Source of the DNA: Cytobacillus sp. IB215665
Lineage (GTDB): Bacteria > Bacillota > Bacilli > Bacillales > SM2101
Length of the DNA: 64,000 bases
NCBI RefSeq assembly: GCF_033963835.1
Contig: NZ_JAXBME010000010.1
Coordinates: 62,001 to 126,000, forward strand
Direction of reading: 5' to 3'
This document shows, one piece after another, positions 36,580 to 45,749 of this stretch. The notes under the pieces are model-generated. The model was not told the DNA's origin, searched no databases, and saw only the letters and a program-made list of their open reading frames with translations. Position 1 is the first letter of the stretch. Every line of letters starts with the position of its first letter. Both the position numbers and the translations under genes were made by a program.

Positions 36580-37418
36580 TTGATAAGAAGCTATTAAAAA
36601 AGCGCTTTAGTCAACGAGCAGAAACCTATGATAATTACGCAATCGTACAGAAAAAGATGGCGCAAAAATTAATTAATAAGCTTTCATCATTTACACATGG
36701 GGATAGTTTAAATATTTTAGAAATTGGTTGCGGAACTGGCTATTTAACAAATTTAATATTTACCAATTTTCCTCATGCACAAATTACAGCTGTAGACCTA
36801 GCTCCAGGAATGATTGACATAGCGAGAAAGCGATTGAATGGCAAGGACGTCACATTTCTATGCGAAGATATCGAAGACATAGAGCTTCAAGAAGGTTACG
36901 ATATAATTATTTCGAATGCAACCTTCCAATGGTTAAATAATTTGCCACTTGTGCTAACAAAGCTAAGAAAAGCATTAAATAAAGGAGGAGTAATCACATT
37001 TTCCACCTTTGGAAATCTTACTTTCAGAGAGCTTCATTCAAGTTACGAGAACGCAAAACAGAAATTGAATCTTCGAATGGAAACTGCACCAGGGCAATCA
37101 TTTTTCTCGATGGTAGAGCTATCAAACGTGAGTAAGGGAGCATTTAGTACTAAACATAAGATACCTAGTGAAAATTTTCAGGTCGAACAAGACATTCAAA
37201 TAGAATACTTTCAGACAGTACATGAATTTTTTACTGCAATAAAGAAAATAGGAGCTAATAATAGTAATGTAGGAAAATCTTGTCAGAAACCATCGTTTTT
37301 TAAAGAAGTAATTAAACAATATGATAATAATTATCGAGATGAGCATGGAGTAAGAGCTACGTATCAATGTTTATTTGTAACATATAAAAAATCTGAAGGC
37401 AATTTGGAGATAGTTTAA
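36576..37418 (+). CDS. bioC: malonyl-ACP O-methyltransferase
   Basis: A 280-residue class-I SAM-dependent methyltransferase. It methylates the free carboxyl of malonyl-ACP, disguising it as a fatty-acid primer for pimelate synthesis. The N-terminal KKRFSQRAETYDNYAIVQ is characteristic of BioC. SAM motif I is ILEIGCGTGYLT, followed by ITAVDLAPGMIDIA and IIISNATFQWLNN. It overlaps bioH by ATGA and ends the cluster before a bidirectional terminator. Confidence 0.93.
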   Translation: MIDKKLLKKRFSQRAETYDNYAIVQKKMAQKLINKLSSFTHGDSLNILEIGCGTGYLTNLIFTNFPHAQITAVDLAPGMIDIARKRLNGKDVTFLCEDIEDIELQEGYDIIISNATFQWLNNLPLVLTKLRKALNKGGVITFSTFGNLTFRELHSSYENAKQKLNLRMETAPGQSFFSMVELSNVSKGAFSTKHKIPSENFQVEQDIQIEYFQTVHEFFTAIKKIGANNSNVGKSCQKPSFFKEVIKQYDNNYRDEHGVRATYQCLFVTYKKSEGNLEIV

Positions 37419-37459
37419 AAAATAAGAAAAATATATTGGGTTTTTCCATGTATTTCTTG

Positions 37460-37498
37460 AAGCTAGCATGAAATTCTTTACGATGCTAGCTTGCTTTT
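37460..37498. terminator. bidirectional terminator between bioC and the DUF3006 gene
   Basis: AAGCTAGCAT pairs perfectly with ATGCTAGCTT, and GCTTTT follows. It lies between convergent genes. Confidence 0.8.
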
Positions 37499-37500
37499 AT

Positions 37501-37758
37501 TCAACCTCTTAACTTCTGTAGTAATGCTTCTACACTCTTTCTTGCATTTTCTGTCTCTTCGAGAAATAATTTAATTTGCACATGATCTTGGTTATCAAGA
37601 GATAATTCCAACAAGCTTCCTTCCACTGCATCAACAGGTAACATCGTACACGGTAAATTTATTTCTTTAGAAGTATCTTCCCTATACAATAGGACAGCGA
37701 TCGCACCTTCGATTCGATCAATCGTATAATTTCCACAAGGTTTGTCATTAAAAAGCAT
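37501..37758 (-). CDS. DUF3006 family protein
   Basis: An 85-residue protein with the DUF3006 opening YTIDRIEGAIAVLLYRED. The family then has PCTMLPVDAVEGSLLEL and a C-terminal helical region (EETENARKSVEALLQKLRG). The start is ATG 37758, since GGAG lies 9-12 nt upstream; earlier in-frame ATGs fall in the ribosome-binding region. Function unknown. These small proteins often sit beside metallo-beta-lactamase-type genes, but not here. Confidence 0.75.
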   Translation of the reverse strand: MLFNDKPCGNYTIDRIEGAIAVLLYREDTSKEINLPCTMLPVDAVEGSLLELSLDNQDHVQIKLFLEETENARKSVEALLQKLRG

Positions 37759-37773
37759 ACATAACATCTCCAT

Positions 37774-38921
37774 TCGTTAAGAGTAAAATAATGAGTCTCT
37801 TTTCGTATACTTTGTTACTAATTATTTAAATACGTTGGATAAGGGCTATAATTTTGTTTAGCTATTCGAAATACAAACTTTATGAGAAAATAACAAAAGA
37901 AATGGATTTATAACATATTTATTTGATGCTTTATCAAAGACAAGTTAATAACGCAAAAATTCCACAAAAAAAACAAAGCTTTATACAATTGCCACCGTTT
38001 TACATAACAAAAGATGCAACGAAACTAGAGTCGTATCCGTGTTAATTTCTTAATACGTAACACAACAATCAATGGGTCAGCATTTTCAAAAGATTAAATA
38101 TCCGTTGATTGCTTCAAAATCCCCACGGAAAGATTGTCGACATGATCTACGTTACTTGTGACCAAGTTCACTAGATTCTTTTGTTCGCATACTTATTTCA
38201 TATATAGAACAAGAATGATGTTCGTTCTATATTTGTTAAGTTAAACTTAATTCTTTAAATTTGTACTTATTTCTTCAAACTCTGATATTTCATCATAATT
38301 CTCTGTACTTTAATTGTAATACGACGTAAAGTCATTACAAGCTTGTATTTCGTTACAGAGAAGCTTATTTCACTGAAATAATATTTATTCACAATGCGTT
38401 GAAGGAATACAATCATTCATCCAGCATAAATAAAGAGATCTCATTCACATGAAGGTATCCTTGGATTTACTTTATTTTGTAATTTTCTTAAAATTTATCA
38501 TTCTAACGGTTGAGAGTCAACACTACAATTTCCTCATTTTATGAATAAATAGCAAAGATTGCTCATAAATCCTTAGGTTTTTATAACTATTTTAAATATT
38601 TCTACTTTTCTAACAATTTAAACTATTTTAATCAGTAACCATTTAATGTTAAAACTCTATGATTATTTGATGTTTTCTTACTAAGGGTAGTCACTTACAC
38701 AATGAGTGTAACTGGGACTTTTCATCCTCCTTTGGGAAATAGGGTCAACTTAATATGAAAACAGTGAATTGTTATTATAAATACTGTACAGGGTGGTTAA
38801 CAACAGGAACAGTTTTCATGCTTAGATGAAAAATAATGTTAGCTGTGCTTAAGCAGGTCAACTTTCATTAGTTGTGTGCGTGAAGAGAGGGTGCTCTGCC
38901 TTTGTTGAAAGGAGGGGATAA
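37774..38921. other. long intergenic region with repeat copies and no confident gene
   Basis: About 1.1 kb without an ORF of coding character. It contains repeat copy C (37950-38095) and AT-rich sequence. Near 38720-38745 a minus-strand AAAGGAGGATG is followed only by a 14-codon frame. At its right end AAAGGAGGGG (38909-38918) precedes the small ORF at 38922. Confidence 0.45.
37950..38095 (+). repeat. MITE-like dispersed repeat, copy C (diverged)
   Basis: It shares AAAGATGCAACGAA, a TACGTAACACAACAATCAATG block and GCATTTTCAAAAG in the same order as copy F (AAGATGCAACGAA, GTACGAAAAACAACAATCAA, GCGAAAACAG). The left end is poorly preserved. Confidence 0.5.
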
Positions 38922-38993
38922 ATGAAAAAGCTCTTTTCGAAAACTCTGCTGCTTTTCTCACTGACATTTGAGATACTGAAGTCTATTATATGA
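38922..38993 (+). CDS. possible 23-aa peptide with very strong ribosome-binding site
   Basis: AAAGGAGGGGATAA precedes ATG. The peptide MKKLFSKTLLLFSLTFEILK plus SII looks like the start of a signal peptide or a short membrane peptide. Repeat copy D begins within it, so it may be the 5' end of a gene truncated by the repeat. Confidence 0.35.
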   Translation: MKKLFSKTLLLFSLTFEILKSII

Positions 38994-39091
38994 TTTTTAT
39001 ATTCTTTATAAAAGAGAGAGATGCCAAGAATGTTAGTTATATTTGTATTTAGATATTGTTACGGAAAGGAACAATTAATTCGAAAACAGCC
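38925..39091 (+). repeat. MITE-like dispersed repeat, copy D
   Basis: Blocks in order are AAGCTCTTTTCGAAAACTC, TGCTGCTTTT, GATGCCAAGAATGTTAG, TTGTATTTAG and AACAATTAATTCGAAAACAG followed by CCC. These correspond to TTTTCGTAAACTTTGTTG, GATGCCACGAGTACTAG and ACAACAATCTTTGG in copy H. Confidence 0.6.
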
Positions 39092-39159
39092 CATGAAAAA
39101 ACCTTTTTCTAATGAAATGGATCATTCATAGAAAAAGGCGATTATTGTGTATTTTGTGG

Positions 39160-40533
39160 CTAGATAGGTTTAAAGCGAGCTGTAAAGTGACGAAGTATAG
39201 TTGGTTCATAAGTAAAATTAACTCCAGTAATTTGTGAACGCTTACGAGCTAATTTTCCTAACGATTCTGCAACATATTGAATGTGATTGTCAGTATATAC
39301 TCTTCTCGGTATAGTTAATCTAAGTAATTCTAACTTTGACAATCCGTCTTTTCCAGATTTATTATCTCTTCCAAATAAAAGAGAACCGATTTCAACACCT
39401 CTAATACCACTTTCAATGTATAATTCACATGCCAACGCATGAGCTGGGAATTCGCTAGGTTCAATGTGTGGTAACAGCTTTTTTGCATCAACAAAAACGG
39501 CATGGCCTCCGATAGGCTCTTGAATGGGGATATCATAATTTACTAATAGTTTTCCTAATAACTGTACTTGGCTTATGCGATGGTGTAAATAATCAATTTC
39601 AACAACTTCATTTAATCCAACAGCAAGAGCTTGCATATCTCTACCAGTTAACCCTCCATACGTCGGAAAACCTTCTAATGGTACAATTGTTGAAGTACAC
39701 TGTTGAAATAATTTCTCATCTTCCTTAATTACAATGAGTCCACCAATATTTACAAGTCCGTCCTTTTTGCCACTCATCGTTAAACCGTCTCCGTAGGCAA
39801 ACATTTCTCTTACAATGGTACGTATATCTTTGTCTTTATAGCCATCTTCTCTCATTTTGATAAAATATGCATTCTCTGCAAAGCGGGCTGCATCGAAAAT
39901 GACAGGTATGTGATATTTATTGGCGATTTTGGAAACAGCCTTTATGTTTTCCATAGAAACAGGTTGTCCCCCAGCACTATTACACGTAATCGTCACATTA
40001 ATAAAAGCAATATTTTCCTCACCGTGCTGTTGTATATAAGATTCTAATTTATTTGTATCAAAATTCCCCTTAAAAGGATGCTGATTTGATGTATCGTATG
40101 CTTGAGAAATAACGAGGTTCACTGGGGTTCCACCATTCAACTCTATATGTGCTTTTGTTGTATCAAAATGCATATTTCCTAACACAGCTTGACCTTGCTT
40201 AATTAATTGTGAGAATAGAACTTGCTCTGAACCACGACCTTGATGAGTGGGGATGACATATTGATAATCTGTCAATTGTTGGACTGTTTCCTTTAAGTAA
40301 TAGAAGCTACGACTTCCAGCATATGATTCATCCCCAAGCATGAGTCCAGACCATTGTCTGTCACTCATAGCACCTGTTCCACTATCTGTCAACAGGTCTA
40401 TATATACATCTTCACTTTTTAATAAAAAAGGATTGTAACCGGCTTCTATTAACTTTTGTTTTCTTTCTTCTCTAGAAATCAACCGAATTGGCTCTATCAT
40501 TTTTATTTTGTATGGTTCAGGTAATCTACTCAT
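39160..40533 (-). CDS. tnaA: tryptophanase (tryptophan indole-lyase)
   Basis: A 457-residue beta-eliminating lyase of the TnaA/tyrosine phenol-lyase family, full length. It splits L-tryptophan to indole, pyruvate and ammonia. Seen are [51 protein letters not shown], and the PLP lysine in [10 protein letters not shown]. The C-terminal [14 protein letters not shown] has Ile where tyrosine phenol-lyase has the substrate-reading arginine (MERG), which favours tryptophan. The N-terminal [14 protein letters not shown] also matches TnaA. ATG lies behind AAAAGGGGGA. No tnaC-like leader peptide or adjacent permease was seen. Confidence 0.88.
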   Translation of the reverse strand: MSRLPEPYKIKMIEPIRLISREERKQKLIEAGYNPFLLKSEDVYIDLLTDSGTGAMSDRQWSGLMLGDESYAGSRSFYYLKETVQQLTDYQYVIPTHQGRGSEQVLFSQLIKQGQAVLGNMHFDTTKAHIELNGGTPVNLVISQAYDTSNQHPFKGNFDTNKLESYIQQHGEENIAFINVTITCNSAGGQPVSMENIKAVSKIANKYHIPVIFDAARFAENAYFIKMREDGYKDKDIRTIVREMFAYGDGLTMSGKKDGLVNIGGLIVIKEDEKLFQQCTSTIVPLEGFPTYGGLTGRDMQALAVGLNEVVEIDYLHHRISQVQLLGKLLVNYDIPIQEPIGGHAVFVDAKKLLPHIEPSEFPAHALACELYIESGIRGVEIGSLLFGRDNKSGKDGLSKLELLRLTIPRRVYTDNHIQYVAESLGKLARKRSQITGVNFTYEPTILRHFTARFKPI

Positions 40534-40647
40534 AAGGAAATTATCCCCCTTTTAAGATAGTTAGGCTCCTTTCGATAAATGGTACATTTATAAAAAGTAA
40601 AATACTAGGTCAGGCTACAGAGAGTATTATACGTAGAAAGGTAGAAT

Positions 40648-40692
40648 GAAATGCTTGCTAGGTGGGAGAAAACAATTCATTCGAAAACAGCC
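40648..40692 (+). repeat. MITE-like dispersed repeat, copy E (end fragment only)
   Basis: It retains only the right-end block: GGGAGAAAACAATTCATTCG followed by AAAACAGCC, as in copies D and F. Confidence 0.45.
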
Positions 40693-40844
40693 AATAGATA
40701 GATAACACTAGATTGTATGCCCTACAATTTGAAATATGTATCAACGTCAGAACACCAGTACGGTAGTGTGTTAAAGTACATCTGATAATTTAAGTTGAAT
40801 TATAGTTGACTATTAGAGGTTATCATAATAAGATGAGTACATAT

Positions 40845-40860
40845 ATCAAAAATATTTGAT
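40845..40860. promoter_or_regulatory. palindrome ATCAAA-N4-TTTGAT, site 1
   Basis: ATCAAAAATATTTGAT followed by TAAT, in the region between the divergent tnaA and gshAB genes. A second copy with the same TAAT extension lies at 41048. Confidence 0.4.
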
Positions 40861-41047
40861 TAATACTAATTAAAGAGTGCAATGTCTAGTAATGTTGTTC
40901 ATACATATGAAGTGGTTACGAATTTTGAACTTGAATCCTCGGCATTAAGCTTTCATTTATACATCTAACAGACGTTTTTAATGATCATAATCGACTTTGA
41001 TAAATAAGTGTACTAAACTTCCGGGAACTTTAAGTTTTGAGATAATC

Positions 41048-41063
41048 ATCAAATATTTTTGAT
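41048..41063. promoter_or_regulatory. palindrome ATCAAA-N4-TTTGAT, site 2
   Basis: ATCAAATATTTTTGAT followed by TAAT, 203 bp from site 1 and in the same orientation. Two copies of one dyad between divergent genes suggest regulator binding sites (inference). Confidence 0.4.
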
Positions 41064-41210
41064 TAATGTACAATAATTTGTATTAAAGCTGCTGTACATG
41101 GATTGTTTTTTACTATAAATAAGCTTCACGTGGCATTTTTCTTCGTTACAATGATGTCACCACATAAAACATCTATTGACAGTTATTATTTGGTAACAAT
41201 AGTAACATTG

Positions 41211-41377
41211 TTTATAAAAGACTATTTTCGTAAACTTTGTTGTGATTGCGTTTATTTAGGAAACAAAAACTAATTTATGCAATTATCCTAATAAGATGCA
41301 ACGAACGCTTCGCTTCTTCGTATTTATTTTTTAGTACGAAAAACAACAATCAATGCGAAAACAGTCTTACAAAAAGA
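41211..41377 (+). repeat. MITE-like dispersed repeat, copy F
   Basis: It is bounded by TTTATAAAAG on the left and CTTACAAAAAG on the right. It contains TTTTCGTAAACTTTGTTG near the left end and AGTACGAAAAACAACAATC near the right end. It lies between the probable gshAB promoter region and its start codon. Confidence 0.7.
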
Positions 41378-41419
41378 GCAACATATTTAGATGAAATAAA
41401 CATCAGAAGGAGTATGAGG

Positions 41420-43741
41420 ATGTTGGAAACAATAAACTTGTTAAATACAATAAAAACATTAGGGCTTGAAAAAGAAGTATTTGAAGGGAATTTTGGATTA
41501 GAAAAGGAAAATGTCAGAGTCGATCGTACAGGTAAATTAGCTTTATCACCTCATCCAGTAGGATTTGGAAACAAGCTTCAAAACCCTTTTATCACAACTG
41601 ATTTTTCTGAAAGTCAAATAGAAATGATTACACCTACATGTAACACATTACAAGAAAGCTATAACTTTCTTGAAAATATTAACCATATCGTCTCACTTGA
41701 GCTTGAGGATGAATATTTATGGCCTCAAAGCGCTCCTCCTCTATTACCTAATGAAGAATCGATTCCTATAGCTCGATATGATTCATCTGCAAAAGGTCAC
41801 CGAGCTGAAGAGTATAGAATGAAGTTGGCTGAAAAATATGGGAAGAAAAAACAGCTCATTTCTGGTATCCATTTTAACTTTTCTTTTACAGACCATTTTC
41901 TACAAATGATACATCAACAATTAAGCAATGGGCCCTCATTTAAAGAGTTTAAAAATGAGGTTTATCTAAAAGTCAGTAGAAATTTCTTGAAATATAGATG
42001 GCTTCTTATCTATTTATTTGGGGCTAGTGTGTCTGAAAAATGTTTTGATTCGACATGTAATGATCGTTCACATAATAACTTAGAATATGGAAGCTCTTTC
42101 AGAAATGGGCTTTGTGGTTATAGAAATAAAACAAACTTTCATATTTCTCACCGTAATGTTGAAGAGTACTTACGTGATCTTAACACGTTAATTAAAACGG
42201 GAGAGATCAGTGGAGTTGAAGAATATTACAGCCCAGTTAAATTAAAACCTCATGATAAAAAGAATTATTTAAGCTCATTAAGTAAAGATGGCATTGCTTA
42301 TGTAGAATTTAGGATTTTAGATCTTAACCCATTGCAAAAAGTGGGAATAGATCTAAATACACTAGAATTTTTCCATCTTTTTATCCTGTACACATTCTTT
42401 ATCAATGAAAAGGAAACGAAGAGCATTGATCAAAATATAGCGTTAAAGAATCATAATCTCGTTGCAAGTTTAGGTAGAAAGCCACAGTTAATGTTGCTAA
42501 AAAATGAACACGAAAAAATAAGTATGCATGATTGGGGACATAACATATTGGATAAGATGTTAGATCTAGCCCGCCAACTTGGAATAAAAGAAAATATGTA
42601 TAAAGAAATCATTAGAAGTGCCAAAGAGAAGATTGATAATCCAGAAATAACTATTTCTTCTGTGATATCGAAGGGGGTAAAGGAGGACTCGTATATTGAT
42701 TATCACTTAAATTTAGCAGAACTTCATTTGAAGGAAAGTAAAAAAAAGAAATTTAACTTATTACACCATGAAGATCTTGAATTATCAACACAAATACTAC
42801 TAATGAATGCGATTAAATCGGGCGTGAAATTTGAGATTTTAGACAGACAGGAAAATTTTGTATTATTGGACAATGGAATTCAACAAGAGTATGTGAAGCA
42901 AGCAACCAAAACGTCTTTGGATTCATATAGCACAGTCTTAATTATGGAGAACAAACTAGTAACTAAGAAAGTACTAAACCATGCGGGGATAAAGGTTCCT
43001 AATGGTGAATACTATAATAATATAAATGAGGCAAAAAACGCTTATCATTTGTTTTGCAATCAGGATATAGTTATTAAACCAAAGTCAACAAACTTTGGAA
43101 TAGGAATTACAATTTTAAAAAACGGGTTCTCGCAACACTTATTTGAAAAAGCAGTAGAAATAGCTTTTACACATGACGCTTCTATCCTTATTGAAGAATT
43201 TGTTGATGGAAAAGAATATAGATTTCTTGTTATCGGTGATGATGTTGTTGGGATACTTAATAGAGTTCCTGCTAATGTCATTGGAGATGGATATAGTAAC
43301 ATAACGAAATTAGTCGTAGAAAAAAACAAAGACCCCTTGAGAGGAAAGGGATATAAGACTCCATTGGAAAGAATAGATTTAGGGGAGCCTGAAAAGTTGT
43401 TTTTACGAGAACAAGGAAAAGACTTTATGTATATACCTAAGCATGGTGAACGAATATTTTTAAGAGAAAATTCTAATATTAGCACGGGTGGTGACAGTAT
43501 TGACTACACTGATGAGATTCCAGTCGAGTATAAAATGGTTGCAATAAAGGCGGCTAAAGCAGCTGGCGCAACTATTTGTGGTGTAGACATGGTGATTCCT
43601 GATATAACTAAAAAAAATATTGAAGAAAACTATGCAATCATAGAATTGAACTTTAATCCTGCTATACACATCCATAGCTTCCCGTATAAAGGGAGGAATA
43701 GAATGCCTGGACAAAAAATTATAAAAGCTCTCGGGTTCTAA
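41420..43741 (+). CDS. gshAB: bifunctional glutamate-cysteine ligase / glutathione synthetase
   Basis: A 773-residue fusion enzyme (GshAB/GshF) that makes glutathione in two ATP-dependent steps in one polypeptide. The N-terminal ~500 residues are a GshA-type ligase (GLEKENVRVDRTGKLALSPH, FITTDFSESQIEMITP, GIHFNFSF, FRNGLCGYRNK). The C-terminal ~270 residues are an ATP-grasp domain (VTKKVLNHAGIKVPNGEY, IVIKPKSTNFGIGI, LIEEFVDGKEYRFLVIGD, IIELNFNPAIHIHSFP). ATG 41420 is chosen because AGAAGGAG lies 7 nt upstream. An extended frame back to 41246 runs through repeat copy F and is not the real N-terminus. Most Bacillus use bacillithiol, so GshAB is patchily distributed and possibly acquired. Confidence 0.95.
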   Translation: MLETINLLNTIKTLGLEKEVFEGNFGLEKENVRVDRTGKLALSPHPVGFGNKLQNPFITTDFSESQIEMITPTCNTLQESYNFLENINHIVSLELEDEYLWPQSAPPLLPNEESIPIARYDSSAKGHRAEEYRMKLAEKYGKKKQLISGIHFNFSFTDHFLQMIHQQLSNGPSFKEFKNEVYLKVSRNFLKYRWLLIYLFGASVSEKCFDSTCNDRSHNNLEYGSSFRNGLCGYRNKTNFHISHRNVEEYLRDLNTLIKTGEISGVEEYYSPVKLKPHDKKNYLSSLSKDGIAYVEFRILDLNPLQKVGIDLNTLEFFHLFILYTFFINEKETKSIDQNIALKNHNLVASLGRKPQLMLLKNEHEKISMHDWGHNILDKMLDLARQLGIKENMYKEIIRSAKEKIDNPEITISSVISKGVKEDSYIDYHLNLAELHLKESKKKKFNLLHHEDLELSTQILLMNAIKSGVKFEILDRQENFVLLDNGIQQEYVKQATKTSLDSYSTVLIMENKLVTKKVLNHAGIKVPNGEYYNNINEAKNAYHLFCNQDIVIKPKSTNFGIGITILKNGFSQHLFEKAVEIAFTHDASILIEEFVDGKEYRFLVIGDDVVGILNRVPANVIGDGYSNITKLVVEKNKDPLRGKGYKTPLERIDLGEPEKLFLREQGKDFMYIPKHGERIFLRENSNISTGGDSIDYTDEIPVEYKMVAIKAAKAAGATICGVDMVIPDITKKNIEENYAIIELNFNPAIHIHSFPYKGRNRMPGQKIIKALGF

Positions 43742-43754
43742 AGGGATAGTCCCT

Positions 43755-43787
43755 CATCCCACTAAGATGTTACGCATTAGTGAGATG
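43755..43787 (+). terminator. hairpin after gshAB
   Basis: CATCCCACTAA pairs with TTAGTGAGATG (one mismatch), 14 bp after the stop codon. There is no T-run, so termination strength is uncertain. Confidence 0.35.
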
Positions 43788-43903
43788 GGGGGATGTTAAT
43801 TACTAAATAATTAAAAAATTCAAAATATAATAGACAACTTTCAAATTTCATTTATACTTAAAATAAGAGCCTAATTGAAAATAGGTAAAAAGGGGGATGA
43901 AAT

Positions 43904-45601
43904 GTGGAGAATATAGAACAAGTAGAAAAGATTTGGACTGAGCATTACCCTAAGGAAGTACCAAAATCACTTAAATATGAAGAAAAAACGATGCAGGAAT
44001 TTTTGAAGGAAACTGCTAACAAAATGCCAGAAAAGAAAGCGCTTCACTTTCTAGGGAAAGAAATGACATTTGCTGAACTGTATGAACAAGCGCTTAAGTT
44101 TGCTAATTTCTTAAAAGAAAAGGGCTTTAAGAAGGGTGACACAGCTTCCATAATGCTACCTAATTGTCCTCAATCTGTTATTGGTTATTTTGGAGTATTT
44201 TTGGCAGGTGGAGTAGTTGTCCAAACAAATCCTTTATATATGGAAAGAGAGCTAGAGCATCAGCTAGTAGATTCTAGTGCAACTTTTATTTTATGCCTTG
44301 ACTTACTATATCCCAAAGTAATGAATGTAAAAGGTAAGACAAAAATTGAACACATCATTGTAACTTCCATCAAAGATTACCTGCCATTTCCGAAAAACCT
44401 CATCTATCCTTACATTCAGAAAAAACAACATGGAATTGTAGTTACTATAGAAGAAGATAGTAATACCCATAAATTAAAGAGTATTCTCAAGAACTATGAA
44501 GCCAATGAGTTGAGCATCGAAGTATCTCCAGATGAAATCGCTTTACTACAATATACGGGTGGTACAACTGGTTTATCAAAAGGAGTAATGCTCACACATA
44601 ATAATTTAACATCAGTTACAACTATGTGCCATCATTGGTTATATAAAAATAATGATAAAGAAAATATAGTTTTAGGTATTTTACCATTTTTTCATGTTTA
44701 TGGCTTATCCACAGTCTTAAATTTCTCAGCATTATATGGAGCAAAAATGATTTTGTTACCTAAATTCGACGCTGGTGATGCATTAAAAGCAATTGATAAA
44801 CATAAGCCAACTGTATTTCCAGGGGCACCGACAATATTTATTGCATTATTGAATCATCCAAAAATTAAGGATTATGATTTGACTTCGATTCAAGCATGTA
44901 TATCGGGTTCAGCACCTCTGCCATTAGAAGTACAAGAACAATTTGAAAAAGTAAGTGGTGGAAGGCTTGTTGAAGGTTATGGACTGACTGAAACATCAGC
45001 GGTTGCTCTAGCAAATACCGTGTGGGAAAAGCGCAAATTAGGAAGTATTGGTATCCCATTTCCTGATACAGATGGCATCATCTTTTCTATGGAGACAGGA
45101 GAACCTGCAAAAGTAAATGAAATTGGTGAGATCGCTATTAAAGGACCGCAAGTTACTCAAGGTTATTGGAATCGTCCGGAAGAAAATGAGGCTTCTTTCA
45201 AAGATGGATGGTTTTTAACAGGAGATTTAGGATATGTCGATGAAGAAGGATTTTTCTACATAGTCGACCGCAAAAAAGATATGATTATTGCTGGTGGCTA
45301 TAATATTTATCCTCGTGAAATAGAAGAGGTGCTATATGAAAATAGCAAAATACTAGAGGCAGTTGCCGCAGGAGTTCCAGACGCTTATCGTGGTGAAACC
45401 GTGAAAGCATACATTGTACTTAAAGAGGGAGAAGAGTGTACCGAAGAAGAACTAGATGCTTTTTGCCGCAAGCACTTGGCTGCTTATAAAGTACCGAAAA
45501 TCTATGAGTTCCGGGAGGAATTACCGAAAACAGCAGTAGGAAAAATACTGCGTCGTGCTTTAGTTGACGAAGAAAAAGAAAAACAGAAAAAAGCTAATTA
45601 G
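43904..45601 (+). CDS. long-chain fatty-acid-CoA ligase, first of two tandem copies
   Basis: A 565-residue ANL-superfamily enzyme. It activates a fatty acid with ATP and CoA through an acyl-AMP intermediate. Seen are the AMP-binding loop YTGGTTGLSKGVMLTH, GYGLTETSAV, FLTGDLGYVDEEGFF, VDRKKDMIIAGGYNIYPREI and the late catalytic lysine in PKTAVGKILRR. It starts at GTG behind AAAAGGGGGATGAAAT. It resembles B. subtilis LcfA-type FadD proteins. The next gene is a close paralogue, so a tandem duplication is evident. No FadR-like operator was found upstream. Confidence 0.92.
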   Translation: MENIEQVEKIWTEHYPKEVPKSLKYEEKTMQEFLKETANKMPEKKALHFLGKEMTFAELYEQALKFANFLKEKGFKKGDTASIMLPNCPQSVIGYFGVFLAGGVVVQTNPLYMERELEHQLVDSSATFILCLDLLYPKVMNVKGKTKIEHIIVTSIKDYLPFPKNLIYPYIQKKQHGIVVTIEEDSNTHKLKSILKNYEANELSIEVSPDEIALLQYTGGTTGLSKGVMLTHNNLTSVTTMCHHWLYKNNDKENIVLGILPFFHVYGLSTVLNFSALYGAKMILLPKFDAGDALKAIDKHKPTVFPGAPTIFIALLNHPKIKDYDLTSIQACISGSAPLPLEVQEQFEKVSGGRLVEGYGLTETSAVALANTVWEKRKLGSIGIPFPDTDGIIFSMETGEPAKVNEIGEIAIKGPQVTQGYWNRPEENEASFKDGWFLTGDLGYVDEEGFFYIVDRKKDMIIAGGYNIYPREIEEVLYENSKILEAVAAGVPDAYRGETVKAYIVLKEGEECTEEELDAFCRKHLAAYKVPKIYEFREELPKTAVGKILRRALVDEEKEKQKKAN

Positions 45602-45603
45602 GA

Positions 45604-45649
45604 GTTTGACCCCCAGTACGTTAATGTAATAAAGTGCTGGGGGTCAAAC
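45604..45649. terminator. 16-bp hairpin between the acyl-CoA ligase genes
   Basis: A 16-bp stem (arms 45604-45619 and 45634-45649, GTTTGACCCCCAG against CTGGGGGTCAAAC, one G-T pair) 3 bp after the first gene. It lacks a T-run, so it may stabilise or process the mRNA rather than terminate. Confidence 0.55.
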
Positions 45650-45749
45650 CTATTATATTAAAAAAATTCAAAAATATATTAAAAAACTAACAATTTTGTT
45701 TTATACTAGTAATGTGTATATGTCTTGTAATGTCGAAAGGGGAAAAAAG

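Noticed and set aside
38700-38900. Possible riboswitch in the long gap before repeat copy D
   Set aside because: Some short inverted segments occur (GAAAAC/GTTTTC types), but no known aptamer core could be recognised, and no metabolic gene follows on that strand.
41246-41419. 58-residue N-terminal extension of GshAB
   Set aside because: It translates repeat copy F and has no similarity to glutamate-cysteine ligases. A good ribosome-binding site and ATG lie at 41411-41422.
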